A DNA stretch of 64,000 nt from Planctomycetota bacterium (lineage in GTDB: Bacteria > Planctomycetota > UBA1135 > GCA-002686595): the NCBI GenBank assembly GCA_016872795.1, contig VGYZ01000009.1:1-64000 (forward strand), given 5' to 3'. The notes below the pieces were generated by a model, which was not told where the DNA came from, did not search any database, and saw only the letters and a list, made by a program, of their open reading frames with translations. Made by a program: the position numbers and the translations under genes. This document shows positions 34,037 to 43,248 of the stretch, in pieces; position 1 is the stretch's first letter; every line of letters starts with the position of its first letter.

Positions 34037-35184
34037 GCTCCGCAGCGCTTCGCGAGCGCTTCTTCGCCACCTGCGCGCCGGGCCTCGAGCCGCTCTTGCA
34101 TGCGGAGTTGCGCGAGCTCGGCCTCTCGAAAGTCGAGCGACAGGTGGGCGGCGCGTACTTCGAGGGCACGCTCTACGATGCGCTGCGCGCGAACTTGTGG
34201 CTGCGCACGGCCATTCGCGTGCTGATGCGCGTGGCGCGCTTCGAGGCGCGCGATGCGGACATGCTCTACGCCGGCGCGCGTGGCGTGGAGTGGGAGCGCT
34301 TCGTGCGAGCGGACGGCACGCTGATCGTCGACGCGCACACGGCCCTTTCCGAGCTCGATCACTCGCTCTTCATCGAGCAGCGCGTCAAGGATGCCATCTG
34401 CGATCACCTGCGCGAGAAGCACGGCACGCGACCGACGGTCGCCAAGGAAGACGCCGAGCTCGGCGTCTACGCGCATGTGTTCCGCGATCGCTGCACGCTG
34501 CTCGTCGACACCTCGGGCGATTCGCTGCACAAGCGTGGCTGGCGCAAGTTCCAAGGCCGCGCGCCGCTCGCGGAGACCTTCGCAGCCGCGCTCGTGCAGG
34601 TCTCGGGCTGGGACCAGCGCGCGCCGTTCCTCGATCCGTTCTGCGGCTCCGGTACGGTGCTCATCGAGGCCGGACTGATCGCGCGCAACATGGCGCCCGG
34701 TCTGTTCCGCGAGCGCTTCGGCGCCGAGCGCTGGCCCGGCCACGACGCACGCCTCGGCGCGAAGCTGCGCGCGGACGCGCGCGCGGCCGCGAGACCTTCG
34801 AAGGCACGCCTGATCGGTCGAGATCTCGATGCCAAGATGCTCGAAGGCGCGCGAGAAAACGCAGCCGCAGCGGGTCTCGAAGGCGCGCTCGAGTTCGAGC
34901 AGGGCAATGTGCTCGACTACGCGCCGCGCAAGGGCTGGGGCGCGTGGCTCGCCAGCAATCCGCCTTGGGGCGAGCGCATCGGCGACACGCGAGATGCCGC
35001 GCGCCTCTACCGCGACTTCGGGGCTTGGCTGCGCGAGCGCTGCACAGGTTTCCACATCACACTGCTCGTCCCCACGGGCGCGATCGCGCACGAGCTCGGC
35101 CTCAAGGGCGCCGAGTCCACGCGCGTGCTCAACGGCGGCATCGAGTGCTCGTTCCTGCGCGCGGACATCGGGGGCACAAATTAG
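34033..35184 (+). CDS. THUMP-domain 23S rRNA guanine-N2 methyltransferase, RlmL family
   Basis: SAM-dependent rRNA methyltransferase of 383 aa, the size of the stand-alone RlmL/YpsC type rather than the longer fused RlmKL. The N-terminus (FFATCAPGLEPLLHAEL) and a THUMP region (about 50-160) bind RNA. The Rossmann domain has DPFCGSGTVLIEA, the acidic GRDLDAKM and the catalytic NPPWGER. It starts with a GTG inside the stop of the exonuclease gene. I infer rRNA G2445-type modification from the family. Confidence 0.92.
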   Translation: MSSAALRERFFATCAPGLEPLLHAELRELGLSKVERQVGGAYFEGTLYDALRANLWLRTAIRVLMRVARFEARDADMLYAGARGVEWERFVRADGTLIVDAHTALSELDHSLFIEQRVKDAICDHLREKHGTRPTVAKEDAELGVYAHVFRDRCTLLVDTSGDSLHKRGWRKFQGRAPLAETFAAALVQVSGWDQRAPFLDPFCGSGTVLIEAGLIARNMAPGLFRERFGAERWPGHDARLGAKLRADARAAARPSKARLIGRDLDAKMLEGARENAAAAGLEGALEFEQGNVLDYAPRKGWGAWLASNPPWGERIGDTRDAARLYRDFGAWLRERCTGFHITLLVPTGAIAHELGLKGAESTRVLNGGIECSFLRADIGGTN

Positions 35185-35232
35185 GCGAGCCACGGCGCAC
35201 ACGATCGCGATGTTTCGGAGTACGCTAGTGTC

Positions 35233-37785
35233 ATGGGCGTCGTTTCCATGCGTGGGCTCAGTCAGCTTTCGGCCGTTGCCCTCATGGGCTGGACCGCTGC
35301 GCCCGCACGCGCCCAAGGTGCGTGGCCGCTGGAGCTCGCGGGCTCCGAGAGCGCGACCGGTGGGTTCGTGTGGGCGGTGGATCATGCGCGGGTGGACGCG
35401 CTCGCGGGCTTGAGCCAGATCGGGACGATGCTCGTTGCGTTGCCCGATGGCAGCGCGGTCGAACTCGCGCTGGAGCGCATGCGCCTCGAGCGCCATGGCT
35501 TCGCCTTCCATGTCGACGGCGCGCCGGCGGGCGACCTGCTCGACGGACTGTCGCTCTCGCTCTGGAAGGGCGAGGTGCGCGGCGTCGCGGGCAGCGATGT
35601 GCACCTCGCGTTCTCGCATCTCGGCGCGCAGGGCTGGATCGACACGGGCGCGGAGCTCGTGCACCTGATCTCGCGTCCGGCTCCCGGAGGCGACTGGTGG
35701 AACGGCGACGTGCTGATGACGAGCGAAGCGAGCCTCACGGCGCTCGCCGGCGGCTCCACCAGCACATCGGGCTTCGGCGCCTGCTCGATGCTGCGCGCGC
35801 CGCGCGCCCCGGCCGCTCCGCTCGCAGTGGGTGGCGCGAACCCCGCCTTCCTCGGCTCGGGCTCGTGCACGCTGCGCGAGTGCAGGGTCGCGATCGAGAG
35901 CGATGTTCAGTACTACCAGCGCTTCAACAACGTCGCCGCGCAGGCGAGCTACACGGCGACGCTCTGGGCCTTCATCTCCGACCGCTTTGAGACGCAGGCC
36001 GCGACGATCCTCACCTTCCCCTATGTTGGCTTCTACACCAACGGCAGCGATCCGTGGTCCACGCCCGACACGGGCGGCGGCTCGGGCGCGATGCTCAATG
36101 AGTTTCAGGCTGCGTGGGTCGGCCAGATCCCCGCGGGTGCGCGCGTCGGCCACTTCATGAGCGGCGCGAACCTCGGCGGCGGCGTCGCGTGGCTCGGCGT
36201 GTTGTGCGACAACTCCTACAACTTCGCGGTGTCGGGCAACCTCGACGCCAGCGTGCCGTTCCCGGTGCAGCAGCATCCGGCGAACTGGGACTTCATGGTG
36301 TGCGCGCACGAGCTCGGCCACAACTTTTCCGCGCCGCACACGCACGACTACTGCCCGCCCGTCGACGAGTGCTCGCCGTCGGGCTACTTCGGCGGCTGCC
36401 AAACGCAGCAGGTCTGCACGAACCAAGGCACGCTGATGAGCTACTGCCACCTGTGCGGCGGCGGGCTCGGCAACGTGAGCCCGTCGTTCCATCCGCGCTC
36501 GGCGCAGGACATGACGGCCGCGGCGCTCGCGTGCCTGCCGGAGTACCAAGCGATCAGCGCGACCACGCCGGTGCTCTTCGCTCCGTTCCAGCCGAGTGCG
36601 CTCAGCGCCACGATCTTTGGCACTCCGCTCGGGGCCGTGCGCGCGTACTGGCGCGCGAGTCCTGGAATGCCGTGGCAAGTCGTCAGCTTCACATCGCAGG
36701 GTGGCGGCACGTGGACGGGTTCTCTGCCGGGCTTCGCCTGCTCCGACACGCCGCAGTGGTACTACGAGTTCGACGAGGCGAGCTGCGGGACGATTCGCTA
36801 CCCCGCCAGCGCGCCCGCGACGCCGCTCGCGGCTGTCGTGGGAAGCCAAGTGAGCGCCTTCGCCGACAATTGCGAGGCAGACTTGGGCTGGACGCCGGTG
36901 AATGTCGGCGCGACGGGCGGGCTGTGGCAGCGCGGCGTGCCAGTGAACGACCCGAACTGGACGTTCGCGCCGCAGGCGGACGGCGACGGCTCGGGTTCGT
37001 GCTGGCTCACGGGCAACACGCTCGGCAACAGCGACGTCGATGTGGGCTCCGTGCTGCTGCTCTCGCCGCCGCTCGACCTGCGCGGCAACGATGTGGCGCT
37101 CGAGTACCTGTACTTCCTGCGACTGTCGATCGCGAACGGCGTCGACATGCTCAAGGTCGAGGTGAGCCCCGCGGGCGGCGTGGGTCCGTGGGTCGAGATC
37201 GCGCGCCACACCGCGAGCGGCACGACGTGGCGCACGCACTCGATCCCGGTCGCGTCGATCGCCGCGCTCGGCGTCCCGATCAGCGGCAACATGCGCGTGC
37301 GCTTCATCGCCAACGACTCCGGCGCGCCCTCGACGGTCGAGGCCGGACTCGACGGTTTCCGCGTCGGCGGCATCGACTGCCAAGGCCCGCTCGGCCTGTC
37401 CTATTGCATCTCGATCGGCAACTCGAGCGGCGCGCCGGCGCGCATCTCGGCCAGCGGCTCGACCAGCATCGCCGCCAACAACCTGGTGCTCACCGCCGCT
37501 CCCGTTCCCAGCTCTACCTACGGGCTTTTCCTCTATGGAAGCTCGTCCTCGTTCTCGAACTTCGGCAGCGGCATCAAGTGCGTCGGCAATCCGACGCGCC
37601 GGCTGCCCGTGGTGTCCGGCAACGGCTCGAGCCTGCTGCACTCCGTGAACTTCGGCGCCGGGTCGGCGGCTGGCGTCCTCGTGCCCGGCACAACGTGGTA
37701 CTTCCAAGCCTGGTTCCGCGACAACGGCTTCGGAAACGCTGCCACGATGCTCTCGGACGGCCTGCGACTCACATTCGTGCCCTGA
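35233..37785 (+). CDS. Secreted reprolysin-like (M12) zinc metalloprotease, copy 1
   Basis: An 850-aa exported protease. A signal peptide is followed by a propeptide-like region of about 200 residues. The catalytic domain has the zinc motif HELGHNFSAPHTHD (about residues 358-371) and the Met-turn GTLMSYCHLC. In the metzincin pattern HExxHxxGxxH the Gly is replaced by Ser. Downstream is a beta-sandwich region (about 560-715) containing GDGSGSCWLTGNT, then a final module of ~130 residues shared with copy 2 and the YVTN cytochrome (YC...NSxG...GLFLYG...CVGNP...FQAWFRD). Disulfides are likely (SCTLREC, CPPVDEC). A paralogue follows directly. Confidence 0.92.
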   Translation: MGVVSMRGLSQLSAVALMGWTAAPARAQGAWPLELAGSESATGGFVWAVDHARVDALAGLSQIGTMLVALPDGSAVELALERMRLERHGFAFHVDGAPAGDLLDGLSLSLWKGEVRGVAGSDVHLAFSHLGAQGWIDTGAELVHLISRPAPGGDWWNGDVLMTSEASLTALAGGSTSTSGFGACSMLRAPRAPAAPLAVGGANPAFLGSGSCTLRECRVAIESDVQYYQRFNNVAAQASYTATLWAFISDRFETQAATILTFPYVGFYTNGSDPWSTPDTGGGSGAMLNEFQAAWVGQIPAGARVGHFMSGANLGGGVAWLGVLCDNSYNFAVSGNLDASVPFPVQQHPANWDFMVCAHELGHNFSAPHTHDYCPPVDECSPSGYFGGCQTQQVCTNQGTLMSYCHLCGGGLGNVSPSFHPRSAQDMTAAALACLPEYQAISATTPVLFAPFQPSALSATIFGTPLGAVRAYWRASPGMPWQVVSFTSQGGGTWTGSLPGFACSDTPQWYYEFDEASCGTIRYPASAPATPLAAVVGSQVSAFADNCEADLGWTPVNVGATGGLWQRGVPVNDPNWTFAPQADGDGSGSCWLTGNTLGNSDVDVGSVLLLSPPLDLRGNDVALEYLYFLRLSIANGVDMLKVEVSPAGGVGPWVEIARHTASGTTWRTHSIPVASIAALGVPISGNMRVRFIANDSGAPSTVEAGLDGFRVGGIDCQGPLGLSYCISIGNSSGAPARISASGSTSIAANNLVLTAAPVPSSTYGLFLYGSSSSFSNFGSGIKCVGNPTRRLPVVSGNGSSLLHSVNFGAGSAAGVLVPGTTWYFQAWFRDNGFGNAATMLSDGLRLTFVP

Positions 37786-37798
37786 TTCCCCGCCCCAC

Positions 37799-37816
37799 GG
37801 CACCCCGCAAGGTGCC
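37799..37816 (+). terminator. Hairpin after metalloprotease copy 1
   Basis: GGCACC pairs with GGTGCC around the loop CCGCAA, 13 bp after the stop. There is no T-run, so it may only stabilise the transcript end. It separates the two protease genes, which therefore may not form one operon. Confidence 0.4.
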
Positions 37817-37924
37817 CGCGCGTGGCACAATCGAAGGGGAGCGGGCCGGTTCGGGAACCCGGGCACGGCCGCGCCCGTCCCACAGACCTCGACACCTAAT
37901 CCGCTTCTGCGGCCCGCTCTTCCC

Positions 37925-40444
37925 ATGACCCCGTACCACCCCTTCACACTTGCCTGCCTGCTCTTCGCGACCCCGGCCCTCGCCCAGCAGACCTTCCCGC
38001 TCGATCCCGCAGGCAACGACGCGGCCTCCGGCGGTCTGCGCTACACGCTCGCTCACGAGCGCGTCGACGACCTCGTCGGCTCGGCCACGGCCGTGCTCTC
38101 GGGCGTACTGCTGCCCGACGGCCGCATGGTGGATCTCGACCTGCGCCGCATCGAGCACGAGCGCATGGGCTTCCGCTTCCATGTGAACGGCGTGCCGCGC
38201 ACGGACCTGCTCGACGGGCTCGACCTCACGATCTGGAAGGGCTCGATCGCGGGCCTGCCGGGGAGCGACGCGATGCTGTCCTTCTCGCATGTCGGCGCGC
38301 AGGGCTGGATCCAGACGGGCAGCGGCCTCGTGCATCTCATCACGCGTCCCGCTGCGAACGGCGACTGGCAGTCGGGCGACGCGCTGCTCGTCGAGGAGAG
38401 CGAGCTCAACGCGCGCGGCATGGCGCTCGCAAACGACTGTGCCGTACTCCCGACGCCCGGCTCGTCCGTGACACCAGTTCCGCAGCCTTCGACTCCGGGC
38501 GTCTCACAGCTCCTCGGCGGCGGCTGCGCGCTGCGCGAGTGCAAGGTCTCGATCGAGAGTGACTACCAGTACTACACGCGCTTCAACAACACGAGCGCGC
38601 AGGCCGCGTACACCACGACACTCTGGTCCTTCATCTCGGATCGCTACGAGACGCAGGCTTCGACGATCCTGACCTTCCCCTACGTCGGCTTCTACTCGAC
38701 CGCGAGCGATCCGTGGACGACACCGGACGCGCCCGGCACGTCGAGCGCGATGTTGACCGAGTTCCGCAACGCGTGGGTCGGCAACATTCCCAACGGCGGT
38801 CGCGTCGGACACTTCATGAGCGGTGCGGCGCTCGGCGGCGGCGTCGCGTGGCTCGATGTGCTGTGCAGCAATAGCTACAACTTCGCCGTGTCCGGCAACC
38901 TGAACGGCACGATCAGCTTCCCGATCCAGCAGCAGCCCAACAACTGGGATTTCATCGTCTGCGCGCATGAGCTCGGCCACAACTTCAACGCGCGGCACAC
39001 GCACGACTACTGCCCGCCGCTCGACCAGTGCCCGCCGTCGCAGTACTTCGGCTCGTGCCAGACCGCGCAGGTGTGCTCGAACCAAGGCACGGTGATGAGC
39101 TACTGCCACCTGTGCTCGGGCGGCACCGCCAACATCACCACGTACTTCCATCCGGGTTCGGCAACGGACATGACCAACGCCGCGAACGCCTGCTTGGCGA
39201 TCTATGCGGGCATCTCGGGCACCGAGCTCACGCTCGTCGCGCCGCTGCAGGCGACGCCGGTGACGGCCACGACCTCGGGTACGCCGATCGGCAGCGTGCG
39301 ACTGCGCTGGCGCGCGAGCCCCGCGATGCCGTGGGCGACGGTGGACATGACGAGCAATGGCAACGGCACGCACTCGGGCTTGCTGCCTGCGTTCCTGTGC
39401 ACGGAAACTCCGCAGTGGTACTACGAGTTCGACGAGCAGACCTGCGGGGCCATGAGCTACCCCGCGGGTGCTCCGGCGACGCCGCTCTCGGCGCAGGTCG
39501 GATCGCTCGCTACGACCTTCAGCGACACCTTCCAGTCCGATCTCGGCTGGACCACCGCCATCGTCGGCGCCACGACAGGTCAGTGGGAGCGCGGCGTGCC
39601 GGTCAACGATCCGAGCTGGGCCTACGATCCCGCGACCGACGGCGATGGCTCGGGCTCCTGCTGGCTGACGCAGAACGCGAACGGCAACACGGATGTCGAC
39701 GGCGGATCCGTGCAGCTCTTCTCCCCCTCGCTCGACCTCTCGATCCCCAACGCGCGCATCGACTACTTCTACTACCTGCGCATCACGGTGGCCGACGGTG
39801 TCGACGCGCTCACCTTCGACGTCAGCTCGAGCGGCCTCGCCGGTCCGTGGACGCAGATCGCGCGCCACACCACGGACAGCAACGCGTGGCGTTCAGGCTC
39901 GATCACCGGCGCCTCGATCGCTGCGCTCGGTGTTACGCTCGGCGCGAACATGCGCATCCGCGTGACCGCGAACGACAGCGGCACGGCTTCGATCGTCGAA
40001 GCGGGCCTCGACGGCTTCAGCATCTCCGGCCAGAGCTGCACGAGCGGCATCGGCTTCGCCTACTGCACCTCGAGCGCCAACTCGAGCGGCGGCGCGGCGC
40101 TGATCTCGGCCACCGGCAGCGCGAGCATCGCCGCGAACGACCTCGTGCTCTCGGCGGCTCCGGTGCCGAACGGCTCCGCCGGCCTGTTCCTGTTCGGCTC
40201 GAGCGCGTCGCAGACGCCCTTCGGCAACGGCACCAAGTGCGTCGCGAGCCCGGTGCGCCGCCTCGGCATCTCCAACGCCGTCGGCACAACGCTCAGCGAT
40301 GCGGTGAACAACGCGCAGGCGCCCGCCGCCGGCGTGCTCGTCTCCGGCAGCACATGGTTCTTCCAAGCCTGGTTCCGCGACACCGCCGCCGGCGGCTCGA
40401 ACACGAACCTCTCCAACGGCCTGCGCGTGACCTTCGTTCCGTAG
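37925..40444 (+). CDS. Secreted reprolysin-like (M12) zinc metalloprotease, copy 2
   Basis: An 839-aa tandem paralogue of the preceding gene with identical layout: signal peptide (ACLLFATPALAQ), propeptide-like part, zinc motif HELGHNFNARHTHD with Asn at the metzincin Gly position, Met-turn GTVMSYCHLC, beta-sandwich with GDGSGSCWLTQNANGN, and the shared C-terminal module ending in FQAWFRD ... LRVTFVP. Domain order is fully conserved, so both are probably active. Their roles may be degradation of external protein or modification of the cell surface. Confidence 0.92.
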   Translation: MTPYHPFTLACLLFATPALAQQTFPLDPAGNDAASGGLRYTLAHERVDDLVGSATAVLSGVLLPDGRMVDLDLRRIEHERMGFRFHVNGVPRTDLLDGLDLTIWKGSIAGLPGSDAMLSFSHVGAQGWIQTGSGLVHLITRPAANGDWQSGDALLVEESELNARGMALANDCAVLPTPGSSVTPVPQPSTPGVSQLLGGGCALRECKVSIESDYQYYTRFNNTSAQAAYTTTLWSFISDRYETQASTILTFPYVGFYSTASDPWTTPDAPGTSSAMLTEFRNAWVGNIPNGGRVGHFMSGAALGGGVAWLDVLCSNSYNFAVSGNLNGTISFPIQQQPNNWDFIVCAHELGHNFNARHTHDYCPPLDQCPPSQYFGSCQTAQVCSNQGTVMSYCHLCSGGTANITTYFHPGSATDMTNAANACLAIYAGISGTELTLVAPLQATPVTATTSGTPIGSVRLRWRASPAMPWATVDMTSNGNGTHSGLLPAFLCTETPQWYYEFDEQTCGAMSYPAGAPATPLSAQVGSLATTFSDTFQSDLGWTTAIVGATTGQWERGVPVNDPSWAYDPATDGDGSGSCWLTQNANGNTDVDGGSVQLFSPSLDLSIPNARIDYFYYLRITVADGVDALTFDVSSSGLAGPWTQIARHTTDSNAWRSGSITGASIAALGVTLGANMRIRVTANDSGTASIVEAGLDGFSISGQSCTSGIGFAYCTSSANSSGGAALISATGSASIAANDLVLSAAPVPNGSAGLFLFGSSASQTPFGNGTKCVASPVRRLGISNAVGTTLSDAVNNAQAPAAGVLVSGSTWFFQAWFRDTAAGGSNTNLSNGLRVTFVP

Positions 40445-40946
40445 AACAGGCCCGCAGCACGCGAGCATCGGACGCGGGGCGCGCTCAACGCCAAGGGGCA
40501 CCCTCTTCCCAGGGGTTGCACTCTCCCGCTGGTCATCGCTGCCGCGGCCAGCCCGCGTGCGAGAGGCCCAGCAGACCTGCGTCCCCAACATCGTGGCCGG
40601 TGAGAGCGTCGATTGCGCGGTTTGCGTCGGCGCGACGCCAGCCCTGCGCGTGGGAGCAGACCCGGACCTCACGAAAGAAGGCCGTGCCTTCGAGCGCGGC
40701 GTGCGCCGCGCCCGGCGACGGGGAAGACCGCGTGTTCGTTCGCTCGCAGCGCAGGTCGAACGACACGACGCCGCGGCCCGCCGACGCATCGCGCAACCTG
40801 GAGCTTGGCGATGAAGCTCGCGGGCACCATCGAACTCGACAAGTACAAGCACAGCACCTCAGGGCTCGTACGGTGCCGTGACTCCGACCTGCGCTGGCGG
40901 GCCGCGGTGTCGTGTCGAGATTCTGAGGCGTGCGAACGAAGCTTGG
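40445..40946. other. Long intergenic stretch without a supported gene
   Basis: Lies between the second protease and the DoxX-like gene. Frames here are arginine-rich and repetitive. A possible 49-codon reading at 40811-40960 (MKLAGTIELDKYKH) has a TGGAG sequence 9 bp upstream, but it overlaps the DoxX gene antisense and resembles nothing I know. The stretch marks the left edge of an accessory patch (40.4-43.6 kb). Confidence 0.5.
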
Positions 40947-41324
40947 CTAGGCGAGCTTGAGCACGGCAAGGGTGGCCGTCATTGCGAGCATGCTCAAGGC
41001 TGGCACCGACTTCGCGAACGGGTCCTGAATCTTGATGTGCATCGCGATGGCCCCGAGCATCAGCACAGCGAGCACGCTGGCCGCAGGGAGCGCGAGCTCG
41101 GGAATCCACAGCCCGGCGAGCAGCGCAGCCGCGGCGCCGAGCTTGAGCGCCCCGACGACGAAGAAGACGGCATCCGGGAGCCCGTAGTCTGCGAACTCCT
41201 GTTGGAGAGTGGTGGAGCTACCACCGCGGTAGGCCGTGGGCTTCCCGCGACGCAGCAACCATACATTGATGAGGCCGAGCGCGAGAACAAGTTGGAGCAA
41301 CGAGGCGAGGTCGATGGGCGGCAT
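40947..41324 (-). CDS. DoxX-like membrane protein, 125 aa
   Basis: Four hydrophobic helices in 125 residues, with the DoxX_2-like arrangement: VLALGLINVWLLR, then LPDAVFFVVGALKLGAAAALLAGL and two further helices. The ATG at 41324 is chosen because upstream codons are Arg/Pro-rich and not membrane-like. The product is an inner-membrane protein of unclear function; some family members support quinone or redox processes. It is divergent from a second DoxX-like gene 66 bp away. Confidence 0.8.
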   Translation of the reverse strand: MPPIDLASLLQLVLALGLINVWLLRRGKPTAYRGGSSTTLQQEFADYGLPDAVFFVVGALKLGAAAALLAGLWIPELALPAASVLAVLMLGAIAMHIKIQDPFAKSVPALSMLAMTATLAVLKLA

Positions 41325-41390
41325 GGCAGTCCTGTAAGCTACTACGGGCGGCCCACCCCGCGGTGGATTCGCATCAGAAAGGCGATTTCG

Positions 41391-41729
41391 TTGGATCTTC
41401 ACTCTGCGCTCCGGGCGCTCACTGCGGCCGCCTTCCTGCTGTACGGCGTGCTCTGTCTCGTATCGCCCGCCATGGCCGCAGAGTTCGAGCGCTACCGCCT
41501 ACCCCGTCTGCGCGTGCTGACGGCGTTGCTGGAGATTGCCGGTGCCCTCGGTTTGCTCCTCGCGCCCAACCTGCTGTGGCAGGCAGCTGCCGCTCTCGGC
41601 CTCTGCGCCATGATGGTCGCCGCACTGCTTGTGCGCGCGCGCATCCGCGACCCGTGGCATGCCATGCTGAGCGCCGGGCTGCTGCTGGTTGCGAACGCCT
41701 GGCTCGCCAGCCGCGCTCTGGCCAGCTGA
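41391..41729 (+). CDS. DoxX-like membrane protein, 112 aa
   Basis: TTG start at 41391 behind an AGAAAGG ribosome-binding site. Four hydrophobic helices: ALTAAAFLLYGVLCLVSP, LRVLTALLEIAGALGLLLAP, LLWQAAAALGLCAMMVAALL and LSAGLLLVANAWLA. The LEIAGALGLL helix is typical of DoxX-type proteins. It is divergent from, and only distantly similar to, its neighbour, so the pair may be an old duplication or a functional couple. The role is unknown. Confidence 0.75.
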   Translation: MDLHSALRALTAAAFLLYGVLCLVSPAMAAEFERYRLPRLRVLTALLEIAGALGLLLAPNLLWQAAAALGLCAMMVAALLVRARIRDPWHAMLSAGLLLVANAWLASRALAS

Positions 41730-41811
41730 CCTCCGCCCCTTGGGGGCTCCCGGGGGCGCAACGACCCAAAAGTGGCCTTCATGCTGTCAGGAATGGGTTT
41801 CGGGATCGATT

Positions 41812-41833
41812 TATTATACTTGTAAGTATAATA
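41812..41833. promoter_or_regulatory. 22-bp perfect AT-rich palindrome at the ATPase promoter
   Basis: TATTATACTT and AAGTATAATA are exact inverted repeats around GT, in a window that is about two-thirds G+C. The right arm contains TATAAT (41828-41833), a consensus -10 box 20 bp before the ATPase ATG; the left arm gives the same box on the other strand. A -35 box is not clear. The dyad looks like an operator overlapping the promoter, the arrangement used for autoregulation. Confidence 0.7.
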
Positions 41834-41853
41834 CTGGGCGATACAGTTCAGCG

Positions 41854-43248
41854 ATGAGCGAACAGCCCAAGCGCGGTGCAAGCGGGGCCACAGTGCCCCC
41901 CTTCCTCGGCCGCGAGCGCGAGCTCGCCTTCCTGCACGAGCTGGCGGACTCGGGCCGCCCGGAGTTGTTTGTGCTCTACGGCCGCCGCCGGGTCGGCAAG
42001 ACGGAGCTGCTCCAGCAGTTTTGCGCGGGCCGCAAGGCCGTGTACTTCCTCGCGGCGCAGGTGCGCGACCGCGACAACCTGCGCGCCTTCCGCGCCGCCA
42101 TCGCGAGCGAGCTCGGCGACGCGCTCGCCGGCGATGTCGAGTTCCCCGACTGGAGCGCGGCGCTGGGCTTCCTCGCGGAGCGCGCGGCGGGCGAGCGCCT
42201 CGTCGTGGTGCTCGACGAGTTCCCCTACCTGTGCGAGGCCCAGAAGAGCGTGCCGTCGCAGCTCCAGCGCTTCTGGGACACGCGCGGCAAGCACAGCTCG
42301 CTGATGCTGGTCCTGTGCGGCAGCCAAGTCTCGTTCATGGAGAACGAGGTGCTCGCCGAACGCTCGCCGCTCTTCGGTCGCCGCACCGCCCAGCGCCGCC
42401 TCGAGCCGCTGCGCCCGCTCGAGACGCTGCCGTTCTTCCCGAACTGGAAGCTCGAGGAGCGCGTGCTCGGCTACTCGGTGCTCGGCGGCATGCCCGCGTA
42501 CCTGCGCCGCTTCGACGCCACACGCCCGCTGCGCGAGAACCTGCTGCGCGACGTCCTTCGGCCGGAGGGCTTCCTGTTCGACGAGGTGCAGTTCCTGCTG
42601 CGCTCCGAGCTCTCCAACCCCGCGACCTACAACTCGCTGCTCGCCGCCATCGCGCGCGGCTCGAGCAAGCTCAACGACATCGCGACCGATGTCGGCGTCG
42701 ATTCGACCACCGCCAACAAGTACCTGCACACGCTGCGCGAGCTGCGGCTCGTCGAGCGCGAGGTCCCGCTCACCGATCCCGACCCGCTGCGCTCGCGCCG
42801 CGGCAGCTACCGCATCGCCGACCGTTTCCTGCAATTCCACTACCGCCACCTGCAGCCGCACCTCTCGCTGATCCACGCCGGTCGCGGCCAGCGCGTGCTC
42901 GAGCAATTCGTCGAGCCCGACCTTCCGCGCCTGCTCGACGAAGCCAAGGTCGACTTCGTGCTCGACCACCTGCGCCACGAGGCCGCCGAGCTCGTCGGCG
43001 ACGAGCTCCCCGAGATCGCCCGCCACCCCGGCCGCCATGTCCGCGCCGTCGCCCGCTCCGCCTCCGGCCGCACCGTCGCCGCCATCGTGCTCCCCGACGG
43101 CAAGCTCTCGACCGCGACGCTCGAAGCCGAACTCGCGACCCTCACCGAAGCCCTCGGCGCCAGCCCGCTCAAGCTCACCTACGGCCTCACCTCGCGCCCC
43201 GACCGCCCCCTCGAGGTCGAGCGCGTGCCCGACGACGAGCTGGTGTAG
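41854..43248 (+). CDS. Arch_ATPase/DUF234-type P-loop ATPase, 464 aa
   Basis: STAND-like ATPase of the family common in archaea and scattered bacteria. Walker A is GRRRVGKTE (43-51), Walker B VVVLDEFPYL (about 118-127). A winged-helix region follows near residues 265-300 (KLNDIATDVGVDSTTANKYLHTL), then a DUF234-like C-terminal domain with a PD-(D/E)xK look. These proteins are mobile and of unclear function, often thought to be stress- or element-linked. A 22-bp palindrome sits at the promoter. A degenerate copy of part of the C-terminal region lies 250 bp downstream. Confidence 0.9.
   Translation: MSEQPKRGASGATVPPFLGRERELAFLHELADSGRPELFVLYGRRRVGKTELLQQFCAGRKAVYFLAAQVRDRDNLRAFRAAIASELGDALAGDVEFPDWSAALGFLAERAAGERLVVVLDEFPYLCEAQKSVPSQLQRFWDTRGKHSSLMLVLCGSQVSFMENEVLAERSPLFGRRTAQRRLEPLRPLETLPFFPNWKLEERVLGYSVLGGMPAYLRRFDATRPLRENLLRDVLRPEGFLFDEVQFLLRSELSNPATYNSLLAAIARGSSKLNDIATDVGVDSTTANKYLHTLRELRLVEREVPLTDPDPLRSRRGSYRIADRFLQFHYRHLQPHLSLIHAGRGQRVLEQFVEPDLPRLLDEAKVDFVLDHLRHEAAELVGDELPEIARHPGRHVRAVARSASGRTVAAIVLPDGKLSTATLEAELATLTEALGASPLKLTYGLTSRPDRPLEVERVPDDELV

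Noticed and set aside
33814-38016. 1400-codon minus-strand open frame
   Set aside because: It runs antisense to the RlmL and protease genes; the translation is Arg/Ala/Glu-rich with no domain. Codon bias in G+C-rich DNA keeps this frame open.
40811-40960. 49-codon open frame with a possible ribosome-binding site
   Set aside because: It overlaps the DoxX-like gene antisense and shows no recognisable pattern or conservation cue.
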